A stretch of DNA of 32,807 nt from Burkholderiales bacterium (GTDB taxonomy: Bacteria > Pseudomonadota > Gammaproteobacteria > Burkholderiales > Burkholderiaceae_E), in the NCBI GenBank assembly GCA_020248665.1, contig JADCHE010000151.1, positions 1 through 32,807 on the forward strand, written 5' to 3'. The translations under genes were made by a program, and so were the position numbers. Shown in pieces: positions 18,269 through 25,295 of the stretch. Below the pieces are notes generated by a model. The model had not been told where the DNA came from. It ran no database searches and was given only the letters and a program-made list of their open reading frames with translations. Positions within the stretch are counted from its first letter, which is position 1. The number at the start of each line of letters is the position of its first letter.

Positions 18269-19020
18269 CGGGTCGCGGGGCCGTCCGGCGACGCGAACAG
18301 ATAGCCGCGGCCCCGCACGGTCTTGATGATGCGCGGGTCCTCGGCGTCGTCGCGGAGCTTGCGGCGCAGGCGCGAGACGCGTGCGTCGATCGATCGGTCC
18401 AGTCCGTCGAATGCCAGACCACGCAGCGATTGCATCAGTTCGTCCCTCGACACGATGCGGCCTGCAGACGAAGCGAGCGCCCACATCAAATCGAACTCGG
18501 CGGTGGTCAGCTGGACCGGTTCGCCGCGGACGCGCACGGTCCGCGCCGCCGCGTCGATCGTGACGCCGGCGGCCGACACGCTCCGCGCGGTCGTGCCGCC
18601 CGAGGCTGGCCCGGCCTCGGGCGGCACGACCGTCGGTGCGGTGCGCGCGCCGCGACGCAGCAGCGCGCGGATCCGCGCCGCGAGCACGGCGGGCGCCACC
18701 GGCTTGGCGACGTAGTCATCGGCCCCGAGCTCGAGCCCCACCACCTGGTCGATGTCGTCGTCGCGCGCCGTCAGCATCAGGATCGCGCCCGGGAATCCGC
18801 CCCGGACCGCGCGGCAGACGTCGAAGCCGTCGCCGCCGGGCAGGTTCACGTCGAGGATCACCAGATCGGGCGGATCGGTGCGGATCCGGTCGATCGCGAG
18901 GTCCCCGCGGCCGACGACGTCGACCTGCCACCCCTTGCGGCGCAGCGACTCGGCCACGAGCGCGGCGAGCCGCGCGTCGTCCTCGACCAGCAGCAGGCGG
19001 GCGGGTGCATCGTCGTGCAT
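18265..19020 (-). CDS. OmpR-family response regulator (RstA-like)
   Basis: 251 aa. The receiver domain (about 8-120) has the acidic pair Glu13-Asp14, phospho-acceptor Asp57, Thr84 and Lys106. The winged-helix DNA-binding domain (about 150-245) has LTTAEFDLMWAL, the recognition region DGLDRSIDARVSRLRRKL and RGRGYLF. The segment RGLAFDGLDRSIDARVSRLRRKL closely resembles E. coli RstA. The linker (about 122-150) is encoded by a perfect inverted repeat (18588-18632). A TACCGT box 8 nt before the ATG suggests its own leaderless promoter, besides read-through from the glycine-zipper gene 37 nt upstream. Confidence 0.94.
   Translation of the reverse strand: MHDDAPARLLLVEDDARLAALVAESLRRKGWQVDVVGRGDLAIDRIRTDPPDLVILDVNLPGGDGFDVCRAVRGGFPGAILMLTARDDDIDQVVGLELGADDYVAKPVAPAVLAARIRALLRRGARTAPTVVPPEAGPASGGTTARSVSAAGVTIDAAARTVRVRGEPVQLTTAEFDLMWALASSAGRIVSRDELMQSLRGLAFDGLDRSIDARVSRLRRKLRDDAEDPRIIKTVRGRGYLFASPDGPATR
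18588..18632. repeat. Perfect 19-bp inverted repeat inside the response-regulator gene
   Basis: Arms CGGTCGTGCCGCCCGAGGC (18588-18606) and its exact complement (18614-18632) flank a 7-nt loop. The element encodes the interdomain linker (VVPPEAGPASGGTT). The stem is far longer than any other in the window and should fold very stably in the mRNA. Confidence 0.9.
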
Positions 19021-19028
19021 GACGCGTG

Positions 19029-19034
19029 ACGGTA
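19029..19034 (-). promoter_or_regulatory. -10 box for the response regulator-kinase pair
   Basis: TACCGT on the minus strand ends 8 nt before the regulator's ATG at 19020; no Shine-Dalgarno is visible. Confidence 0.4.
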
Positions 19035-19057
19035 CACCACGCCCCGATGCACCGGGG

Positions 19058-19576
19058 TCAGAGCGCCGTGGCCCGGTGGCTCGCCTCGATCCGGACGAAC
19101 TCGGCCGGCGGCGCCGACATCAGCGTGGTGTACTCGCGGCCGTTCCACTCGTAGCGCACCGTGTAGTCGCGCACCACCTCCCGCGAGACCGGCACCGCCC
19201 TGCAGACCTGCACGGACTCGATCCGCGGCGGGCTCGCGGCCATGCGGCCGCCGAGCTCGGCACCGAGCGCGGCGCCGGCCGAGGTGGCGATCACCTGGCC
19301 GGTGCCCTTGCCGGCGCGGCTGCCGATCGCGGCGCCGGCAAGGGCGCCCGCCACAGAGCCGGCGAAGCCCTGGGCGCTGCTGCCGGCGACCTCACGGCTC
19401 TCGATCGCGCAGTCCTGGCGGGTGTCGGCGATGCGGACGAGGTTGGGTGTGACCGAGACGACCCGGGCGAGCTCGGGCGCATGGGCGTAGGACGCAGGGC
19501 CGGCCGGCTGGGCCCAGGCCGGGGCGCCGAGGGCGGCGATCGAGGCGGCGAGGCAGATGGCGAGGCGGATGTTCAC
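19058..19576 (-). CDS. Glycine-zipper envelope protein (17-kDa antigen / SlyB-like)
   Basis: 172 aa. The cleavable signal peptide runs to about 22 (GAPAWA before QP) and has no lipobox Cys. A glycine-zipper segment follows at about 70-110 (GSVAGALAGAAIGSRAGKGTG and GAALGAELGG), the feature of Rickettsia 17-kDa / SlyB-like outer-membrane proteins. The C-terminus is a beta-like domain (VVRDYTVRYEWNGREYTTLM). Probably an outer-membrane or periplasmic protein; exact role unknown. The start is GTG at 19576, with GGAG only 3 nt upstream. Gene order with the regulator and kinase suggests a shared regulon. Confidence 0.82.
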   Translation of the reverse strand: MNIRLAICLAASIAALGAPAWAQPAGPASYAHAPELARVVSVTPNLVRIADTRQDCAIESREVAGSSAQGFAGSVAGALAGAAIGSRAGKGTGQVIATSAGAALGAELGGRMAASPPRIESVQVCRAVPVSREVVRDYTVRYEWNGREYTTLMSAPPAEFVRIEASHRATAL

Positions 19577-19693
19577 GGTCGGTCTCCAGTCGGGGTGTCG
19601 GGGGTGTCACGCTCACGGGGTCGCCATGGCGATGTCGAGGCCTTCACTGTGCCGGCGGGCGATCGCGGCGTCCGTCGTGGGACGGTGCGGGTA

Positions 19694-19713
19694 CGTGACC
19701 GTCCGTGACCGTC
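19694..19713. promoter_or_regulatory. Tandem 10-bp direct repeat, candidate response-regulator site
   Basis: CGTGACCGTC occurs twice end to end (19694-19703 and 19704-19713), 12 nt before a TTGACA hexamer (19726-19731). OmpR-family regulators typically bind tandem half-sites about one helical turn apart, and the regulator gene is 0.7 kb away. A second short tandem repeat, GGGGTGTC twice, is at 19592-19608 in the same divergent region (19577-19809). No good -10 follows the TTGACA at normal spacing. Confidence 0.45.
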
Positions 19714-19809
19714 GCCGTCACCCGATTGACACTGACGGCCCGCACGGGAGGCCGCAGACTCGGGTCGTTGCATTCGATCCCCCCATCGACCCTTCGAACA
19801 GGCCCCGCC

Positions 19810-20985
19810 GTGAACCGAGATCCCGCCTCCCGCCGTCCGAACCCCAGCGCCGGTCGCCCGGTCCCCACCCGCCGGCCGTCCCGGCCGTCCCGGCCGCTCG
19901 CCGTCGCGGCGCTCGTCACCGCCCTGGCGCTCGCCGGATGCGGGGGCGGGGGCGGCGGGGACACGGTCGATCCCGCCACGCTGCCGGTGTTCGTGGACGG
20001 CGCGGTCACCAAGGGGCCCGTCGCCGGCGCCCGGGTGTGCGGCGTCTGGACGGTCGCCGGCGTCGCCGATGCGTCGACGCGGACCTGCGCAGACACCGGA
20101 CCGGACGGCAAGTACTCGCTCGAGATGCCCCGCCGCGCCGGGCTGCTCGTCGTCACCGCGACTGGCGGCAGCTATCGCGACGAGGCGACCGGCGCGATCG
20201 TGTCGATGGGCACGCTGCGCAGCGCGACGGCCTTCGAGGGCGTCGGCAACAACGTGACCGCCCAGGTGACCGCGGTCACCGAGATCCTGGTGCGGCGTGC
20301 GCAGGCGCGCGGCCTGCTCGACGAGACCACGGTCGCCGCGGCGAGCACCGAGGTCCGGCGCACCTTCGGCGTGTCGGATCCGCTGCGCACGCGGCCGGCC
20401 GACGTCACGACCCGCGACGCGAACACGGCGGGCACGCCCGAGCTGCTCTACGGCCTGTCGAACGCCGGCGTCGTCGGATGGATGGCCGAGCGCGGGATCG
20501 CCTCGCTGGACGAGGGCCTGGCCGCGCTGTCGACCAGGATCGCGGACGGCACCCTCTACGACGAGCTGGCCGCCTACCGTGCCGGGATCAAGCGGGTGAT
20601 CGTCTCCAACCCGGCGTCGGGCCTGAACCTGAATGCGTCGGCCTATTCCACGCTGGTCGCCCTCGACTTCGGCAGGCCGCCGCCCGCGCCGACGCGTCCG
20701 CCGATCGTCGAGCAGGCGGGCACGCAGCGCTTCACCGTGAAGTGGGCCTTCCCCTGGGACGCGCTCATCGCGGGCGCGCCGGTCTGCGTGACCAACGTCC
20801 CCTCGGCGGTGCCGGTCGCGACCGTGCGCGCGGCGATGCAAGCGCATGCGGGGTCGTACACCACGCAGGTCACCGCGATGACCCCGGTCGCCGCGTGCCT
20901 GGGCGGCGGCCAGACGATGACGATCGACTGGTCGCGCACGAGCGCCGATCCCTGGGGCACCGCGATCTGGGGCGACGAGGGCTGA
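19810..20985 (+). CDS. Lipoprotein with carboxypeptidase-regulatory-like N-terminal domain
   Basis: 391 aa from a GTG start. An Arg/Pro-rich N-region leads to a hydrophobic stretch and lipobox LALAGC (Cys44), followed by a run of Gly. Residues about 60-125 look like a small beta-sandwich of the regulatory-like type (VDGAVTKGPVAGARVCGVW, then TGPDGKYSLEMPRRAGLLVV). A helical middle and a C-terminal region with paired Cys follow (APVCVTNVPSA, AACLGGG). I do not recognise the full-length family; such proteins are common surface lipoproteins in betaproteobacteria. The start may lie upstream, but earlier codons do not look like a signal peptide. Divergent from the glycine-zipper gene. Confidence 0.75.
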   Translation: MNRDPASRRPNPSAGRPVPTRRPSRPSRPLAVAALVTALALAGCGGGGGGDTVDPATLPVFVDGAVTKGPVAGARVCGVWTVAGVADASTRTCADTGPDGKYSLEMPRRAGLLVVTATGGSYRDEATGAIVSMGTLRSATAFEGVGNNVTAQVTAVTEILVRRAQARGLLDETTVAAASTEVRRTFGVSDPLRTRPADVTTRDANTAGTPELLYGLSNAGVVGWMAERGIASLDEGLAALSTRIADGTLYDELAAYRAGIKRVIVSNPASGLNLNASAYSTLVALDFGRPPPAPTRPPIVEQAGTQRFTVKWAFPWDALIAGAPVCVTNVPSAVPVATVRAAMQAHAGSYTTQVTAMTPVAACLGGGQTMTIDWSRTSADPWGTAIWGDEG

Positions 20986-21009
20986 GCCCGGCCGCGGCCA
21001 CGCCCGGCC

Positions 21010-22212
21010 TCAGCCCGCCGCTGCCGCCACCCGCTTCTGGAAGTCCCACCAGTACGGATTCCAGAAGCCCATGTAGCGCTGCGTCATCAGCACCGCGGAC
21101 AGCCCTTGCGCCGGCGACATCCACCAGTGGGTGCCGGCCATGCCGCCCCACTGCAGCGCGCCCCGCGAGCCGGGCGCGTCGAGCGAACCCTCCTCGGCGG
21201 TGACCGCACCCGCGAGCCCGTGGCCCTTGCCGCGGGCCACGCCGGTCGCGGGAAAGCGCAGCCAGACGCCGTCGGCCAGCTGGTTCGCGTGCATCGCCGC
21301 GAGCGTGTCGGCGCGCAGCAGCGCCTGGTCGCCCGGCACCAGCGCACGCAGCAGCGCCGCCTGGTCGTCGAGCGACGAGACCAGTCCGCCGCCGCCCGAC
21401 TGCCGCGGCATCGGCTTCAGGTACGCGCCCGCGTAGGGCGTGTCGTCGAGACGGCGCAGCCCGGGCTTCGTCGGGTCGAGGGGATCGCCGACGTAGAGCG
21501 CGGCGAGCCGGCCGTGTCCGGCCTCGGGCACGACGAAGCCGGTGTCGCGCATCCCGAGCGGATCGAGGATCCGCGCCTGGAACGCGTCGCCGAGCCGGCC
21601 CCCGGTCAGCGTCTCGACCAGGTGGCCGAGCACGTCGATGCCGATCGAGTACTCCCAGGACTCGCCGGGGTGGAAGGCGAGCGGCAGCGTCGCGAGCGTG
21701 TCGACCAGCTCGGCGAGGGTGCGCGCGTCGCTCAGCACCTTGCGCTCGGTGTAGGCGCGGTACATCGGCGTGCCCGGATCGAGCAGGCCGTAGGACAGGC
21801 CCGAGGCGTGCGACAGCAGGTGCCGCACGGTGATCGGCCGGCGCGCGGGCTCGGTGTCGTCGATCGAGGTCGCGCCCGTCCTGAGCACGCGCAGGTCGGC
21901 GAGCTGCGGGATCCACCGCGAGACCGGGTCGTCGAGCGTGAGGCGGCCGTCCTCGACCAGCTGCAGCACCGCGATCGAGGTGACCAGCTTCGTGCTGGAG
22001 AACGCGCGGAACAGGTGGTCGCGGCGCAGCGGTACGCCGGATTCGCGCTCGGCCAGGCCGATCCACCGCAGGTCGAGGACGTCGCGGCCGCAGAGGATCG
22101 CCCACGACGCGCCCGCCAGGAAGCCGCGATCGACCCAGCCGCGCATCGCGGCCTCGACCGCGTCGAAGCGCGCGTCGCGCGGCGCGTCGTCGCCGCCGGG
22201 ACCCGCGATCAA
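21010..22212 (-). CDS. Cytosolic serine hydrolase, beta-lactamase fold (EstB-like)
   Basis: 400 aa. SxxK motif is SSTK (Ser72, Lys75), and the second-element Tyr is in WEYSIGIDVLG (Tyr188). HLLSHASGLSYG (about 131-142) is typical of class C-like esterases, and a late GMAGTHWW segment may supply the third element. No signal peptide. The start appears to be TTG at 22212, overlapping the ligase's TGA in TTGA; the first ATG lies inside a conserved helix (AAMRGWVDRG), too late for a full domain. That overlap implies coupling to the acyl-CoA ligase. Ester or amide cleavage before CoA activation is a reasonable guess, not shown. Confidence 0.87.
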   Translation of the reverse strand: MIAGPGGDDAPRDARFDAVEAAMRGWVDRGFLAGASWAILCGRDVLDLRWIGLAERESGVPLRRDHLFRAFSSTKLVTSIAVLQLVEDGRLTLDDPVSRWIPQLADLRVLRTGATSIDDTEPARRPITVRHLLSHASGLSYGLLDPGTPMYRAYTERKVLSDARTLAELVDTLATLPLAFHPGESWEYSIGIDVLGHLVETLTGGRLGDAFQARILDPLGMRDTGFVVPEAGHGRLAALYVGDPLDPTKPGLRRLDDTPYAGAYLKPMPRQSGGGGLVSSLDDQAALLRALVPGDQALLRADTLAAMHANQLADGVWLRFPATGVARGKGHGLAGAVTAEEGSLDAPGSRGALQWGGMAGTHWWMSPAQGLSAVLMTQRYMGFWNPYWWDFQKRVAAAAG

Positions 22213-23924
22213 CGGAACTGCTCTTCGAGGAACTCGCGCTCGTTGCGCGCCGCGCCCTCGGGCCGCCCCTTTTCCTGGACGCGCAGCTCGACGCGGCGGA
22301 TCTTGCCGCTGATCGTCTTCGGCAGCTCGGAGAACTCGATGCGCCGGACCATCTTGTACGGCGACACGCGGCCGCGCAGGAACGCGAAGATCGACTTCGC
22401 GGTCTCGGCGGTCGGGGCGTGGCCCGGCGCCAGGATCACGTAGGCCTTCGGCACGAAGCCGCGCACCGGGTCGGGCGAGGGCACGACCGCGGCCTCGGCG
22501 ACCGCCTCGTGCTCGATCAGCGCGCTCTCCAGCTCGAACGGGCTGATCCGGTAGCCCGAGGCCTTGAACACGTCGTCGGCACGGCCGACGTAGGTGATGT
22601 AGCCGTCCGCGTCGCGGGTGCCGACGTCGCCGGTGTGATAGTGGCCGTCGCGCATCGCCTCGGCGGTCTTCTCCGGGTCGTCGGCGTAGCCGTCCATCAG
22701 CGACACCGGCCGCCTCGACAGGTCGATGCAGATCTCGCCCTCGTCGCCCGGCGTGCCGTCGGCGTCGAGCAGCACCACCGGGTAGCCGGGGAGCGGGCGG
22801 CCCATCGAGCCCGACTTGAGCGGCTGGCCCGGCGGGTTGCCGATCATCGCGGTGGTCTCGGTCTGGCCGAAGCCGTCGCGGATGGTGAGGCCCCAGGCGG
22901 CGCGCACCTGCTCGATGACCTCGGGGTTCAGCGGCTCGCCGGCCGAGATCGCCTCGCGCAGCGAGGTCTTCCAGGCCTTCAGGTCTTCCTGGATCAGCAT
23001 CCGCCAGACGGTGGGCGGCGCGCACAGGGTCTTCACGCCGTACTTGACGACGGTGTCGAGCACCGCGGGGCCGCTGAAGCGCGAATAGTTGTAGATGAAC
23101 ACGCAGGCCTGCGCGTTCAGCGGCGCGAAGAAGCAGCTCCACGCGTGCTTGGCCCAGCCGGGCGAGGAGATCGTCCAGTGCACGTCGCCCGGCTGCAGGC
23201 CGAGCCAGTACATCGTGCTCAGGTGGCCGACCGGATAGCTCTGGCGCGAGTGGCGCACGAGCTTGGGCTTGGAGGTCGTGCCCGAGGTGAAGTACTCGAG
23301 CAGCGGCTCGGCGACCGCGATCGTCTCGGCGGGGGTGAAGTCGGCCGACGCGCGGGTCGAGTCGCGGTAGTCGGTCCAGCCGGTGGGCGTCGCGCCGTCG
23401 GGGCCGCGGCCGGCGTCGCCGGCGAGGATGCGGCCGACGCCCGCGAGCGCGTCGGCGGGCAGCTCGGACACGCGCGCGAGCCCGGTGCCGTTGGTGAGCA
23501 CCCAGCGCACCCGACCGCGCGCGAGGCGGTCGGCGAGGTCGGGGCCCGAGAGCAGCGTGGTCGCCGGGATCACGACGACGCCGAGCTTGATCGCCGCGAG
23601 CATCGTCTCCCACAGCGGCGCCTCGTTGCCGAGCATCAGCAGCATCCGGTCGCCGCGCTTCGCGCCGAGCCCGGCGAGGAAGTTCGCGACCTGCGAGGAC
23701 CGGCGCGACAGCTCGGCGTAGGAGAGCTTGGACTCGGCGCCCGACTCCTCGACGATGTGCAGCGCGGGGGCGTCGTTGCCCTTCGCGATCGCGTCGAACC
23801 AGTCGATCGCCCAGTTGAAGCGTTCGAGCTTCGGCCACTCGAACGCGGCGGCGGCGGCGGCGAGGTCGGTGCGGCGGGCGAGCAGCAGGTCGCGCGCGGC
23901 ACGGAAGCGGTCGTGCTCGGTCAT
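22209..23924 (-). CDS. Acyl-CoA ligase (acetyl-CoA-synthetase-like, medium-chain type)
   Basis: 571-aa ANL enzyme. An N-terminal region FEWPKLERFNWAIDWFD is typical of the medium-chain/ACS branch. The P-loop is FTSGTTSKPKLVRHS (about 213-227), then GFGQTET, YHTGDVGTRDADGYITYVGRADDVFKASGYRISP with the hinge residues, and the catalytic Lys in PKTISGKIRRVELR. All motifs are intact. Likely substrates are medium-chain or aromatic acids, but this cannot be fixed from motifs. A strong GGAGGAG precedes the ATG. It has its own palindromic promoter (23963-23982) and overlaps the hydrolase downstream. Confidence 0.93.
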   Translation of the reverse strand: MTEHDRFRAARDLLLARRTDLAAAAAAFEWPKLERFNWAIDWFDAIAKGNDAPALHIVEESGAESKLSYAELSRRSSQVANFLAGLGAKRGDRMLLMLGNEAPLWETMLAAIKLGVVVIPATTLLSGPDLADRLARGRVRWVLTNGTGLARVSELPADALAGVGRILAGDAGRGPDGATPTGWTDYRDSTRASADFTPAETIAVAEPLLEYFTSGTTSKPKLVRHSRQSYPVGHLSTMYWLGLQPGDVHWTISSPGWAKHAWSCFFAPLNAQACVFIYNYSRFSGPAVLDTVVKYGVKTLCAPPTVWRMLIQEDLKAWKTSLREAISAGEPLNPEVIEQVRAAWGLTIRDGFGQTETTAMIGNPPGQPLKSGSMGRPLPGYPVVLLDADGTPGDEGEICIDLSRRPVSLMDGYADDPEKTAEAMRDGHYHTGDVGTRDADGYITYVGRADDVFKASGYRISPFELESALIEHEAVAEAAVVPSPDPVRGFVPKAYVILAPGHAPTAETAKSIFAFLRGRVSPYKMVRRIEFSELPKTISGKIRRVELRVQEKGRPEGAARNEREFLEEQFR

Positions 23925-23962
23925 GGCATCTCCTCCGGGGGCCGGCCGGGCGCCGGCGACAG

Positions 23963-23999
23963 GGGACGCAGTCTAGCGTCCCGGGCCGCGGCGCGTCAC
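23963..23999 (-). promoter_or_regulatory. Promoter with the -10 box in the loop of an inverted repeat
   Basis: On the minus strand GGGACGC, TAGACT, GCGTCCC (23982-23963) is a perfect 7-bp inverted repeat whose 6-nt loop is the -10 hexamer. GTGACG (23999-23994) stands 18 nt upstream as a possible -35. A 39-nt leader with a strong Shine-Dalgarno leads to the ligase. A regulator bound to the repeat would block the promoter. Confidence 0.55.
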
Positions 24000-24058
24000 G
24001 GCGCCCCCGTGCGGCGGGCGCCCGGGAGGCGGGGTCGTCCGGCACGGGCGGCCCACGC

Positions 24059-24838
24059 TCATCGCGGCTTCGCCCGCTCCGGATAGCTCGCCGCCATCCC
24101 GTCGCGCACGTCCTGCTGGATGCCGTACTGCGGGAACGGATAGCGAAAGCCGTTCTTCGCCAGTGCGTTCATGCCGGCGATCGCCTTCGGCAGGTCGGCC
24201 ATCGGCAGCGCCATCAGCATCTCGTCGTCCAGCACGCCGCCGTAGCGGCGCTCGGCGAAGCAGGGGATCGACAGGCTCGGCTTGCCGGTGGCGAGCGCGC
24301 GGCCCCAGGAGTCGGCGCACGCCGACTCTCCGACGACGCTCCAGTCGAAGCGCGCGTAGCCGCTCCACTGCAGGCCGTTGACGAAGTAGATCATCGCGCC
24401 CGGCGTCGCGTAGAACATCACGATGTCGGGCGGATCGAGCCGCCCCGAGGCGAGCGGCGACACCGCGAGCGCCGCCGCGCGCGGCGGCACGTGCATCGCG
24501 GCCTGGTGCGCGCGCGCGTCCTCGGGCGTCGCGTACCAGACGCCGACCATGCCCTTCGCGGCCTGCCATTCCTCGTCGGCCGGCCCGAGGCCGACCACCG
24601 CGCGGCACTGCGCGCCGACCAGGTCCTCGCCGGTGATGCCGACGGTCCAGCCGAGCCGCGCGGCCTGCGCGACGATCTGGTCCGTCGTGTGGATCGTGCC
24701 GTTCGGGCGACGGATCTTCGGGATCGCCGCCATCGCGGCGACGTCGTCGAAGCGCTTCATCGCGATCGGGATCGAGCGCAGCTTCAGCAGGCGCTCGAGC
24801 TCGGCCGCGAGGGCGGGGCCGTCGGTGGGGATCGTCAT
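24059..24838 (-). CDS. DUF169 family protein
   Basis: 259 aa, with the DUF169 layout: LERLLKLRSIPIAMKRF near the N-terminus, the Cys-containing GITGEDLVGAQCRAVVGLG (about 68-86), PPDIVMFYATPGAMIYFVNGLQW (about 140-162) and a second Cys pair near ACADSWG and SIPCFAERRYG. DUF169 proteins are common in bacteria and archaea, often near acyl-CoA or anaerobic metabolism genes; no activity is established. The retained Cys residues could bind a metal or cluster. GAGGAG lies 7 nt before the ATG. It follows the tctC remnant by 20 nt in an apparent operon. Confidence 0.83.
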   Translation of the reverse strand: MTIPTDGPALAAELERLLKLRSIPIAMKRFDDVAAMAAIPKIRRPNGTIHTTDQIVAQAARLGWTVGITGEDLVGAQCRAVVGLGPADEEWQAAKGMVGVWYATPEDARAHQAAMHVPPRAAALAVSPLASGRLDPPDIVMFYATPGAMIYFVNGLQWSGYARFDWSVVGESACADSWGRALATGKPSLSIPCFAERRYGGVLDDEMLMALPMADLPKAIAGMNALAKNGFRYPFPQYGIQQDVRDGMAASYPERAKPR

Positions 24839-24857
24839 CGCGCTGCTCCTCGGGCGG

Positions 24858-25248
24858 TCATTCGGGCTTGATCCGCATCGCGCGGACCGCGGGGATCCAT
24901 CGGGCGCGCTGCGCGGCGCCGAACGCGTCGGCGGCCTGCGGCGTCGAGCCGCCGAGGTTCTCGGCGCCGTAGCCGTCCAGCCGCGCGCGGATGTCGGCGT
25001 CGGCGAGCGCCGCGTTCAGCGCGCGGTTCAGTCGCTCGACGACCTGGCGCGGCGTCGCGCGCGGCGCGCACCACCGCCTCGGTGCCGAGCCCGCCGCCGT
25101 CGCCCGCGCGACTCCCGACGACGACCGGCTGGCCGAGCGACTCGGCGAGCTTCGGCGCGAGCTGGCGCGCGATCAGGTCGTTGCCGCTGCCGGGGGCGAA
25201 GGACACCACGATGCGCACGGGGCGGTCCGGCCGCCCCTCGGCGGACAC
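24858..25248 (-). pseudogene. Truncated tripartite tricarboxylate (Bug/TctC) receptor gene
   Basis: Two ends of a Bug-family solute receptor, normally about 300 aa and exported. The N-terminal part (25248 to about 25070) reads PDRPVRIVVSFAPGSGNDLI then ARQLAPKLAESLGQPVVVGSR. The C-terminal part (about 25065-24858, another frame) reads RQVVERLNRALNAALADADI, GYGAENLGGSTPQ and WIPAVRAM then RIKPE. Roughly 170-180 central residues are missing and the join is out of frame. The signal peptide is also missing: the crotonase stop at 25296 leaves no room. It no longer makes a receptor but keeps its place in the operon. Confidence 0.85.
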
Positions 25249-25295
25249 CCGTCCGGGTCGCACGGGCCCGGCGCGGGCGCCGCGGGATTCCGGCC

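Noticed and set aside
20986-21009. GGCCGCGGCC palindrome between convergent genes as a terminator
   Set aside because: No loop-forming spacer and no T-run; such palindromes are common at this base composition.
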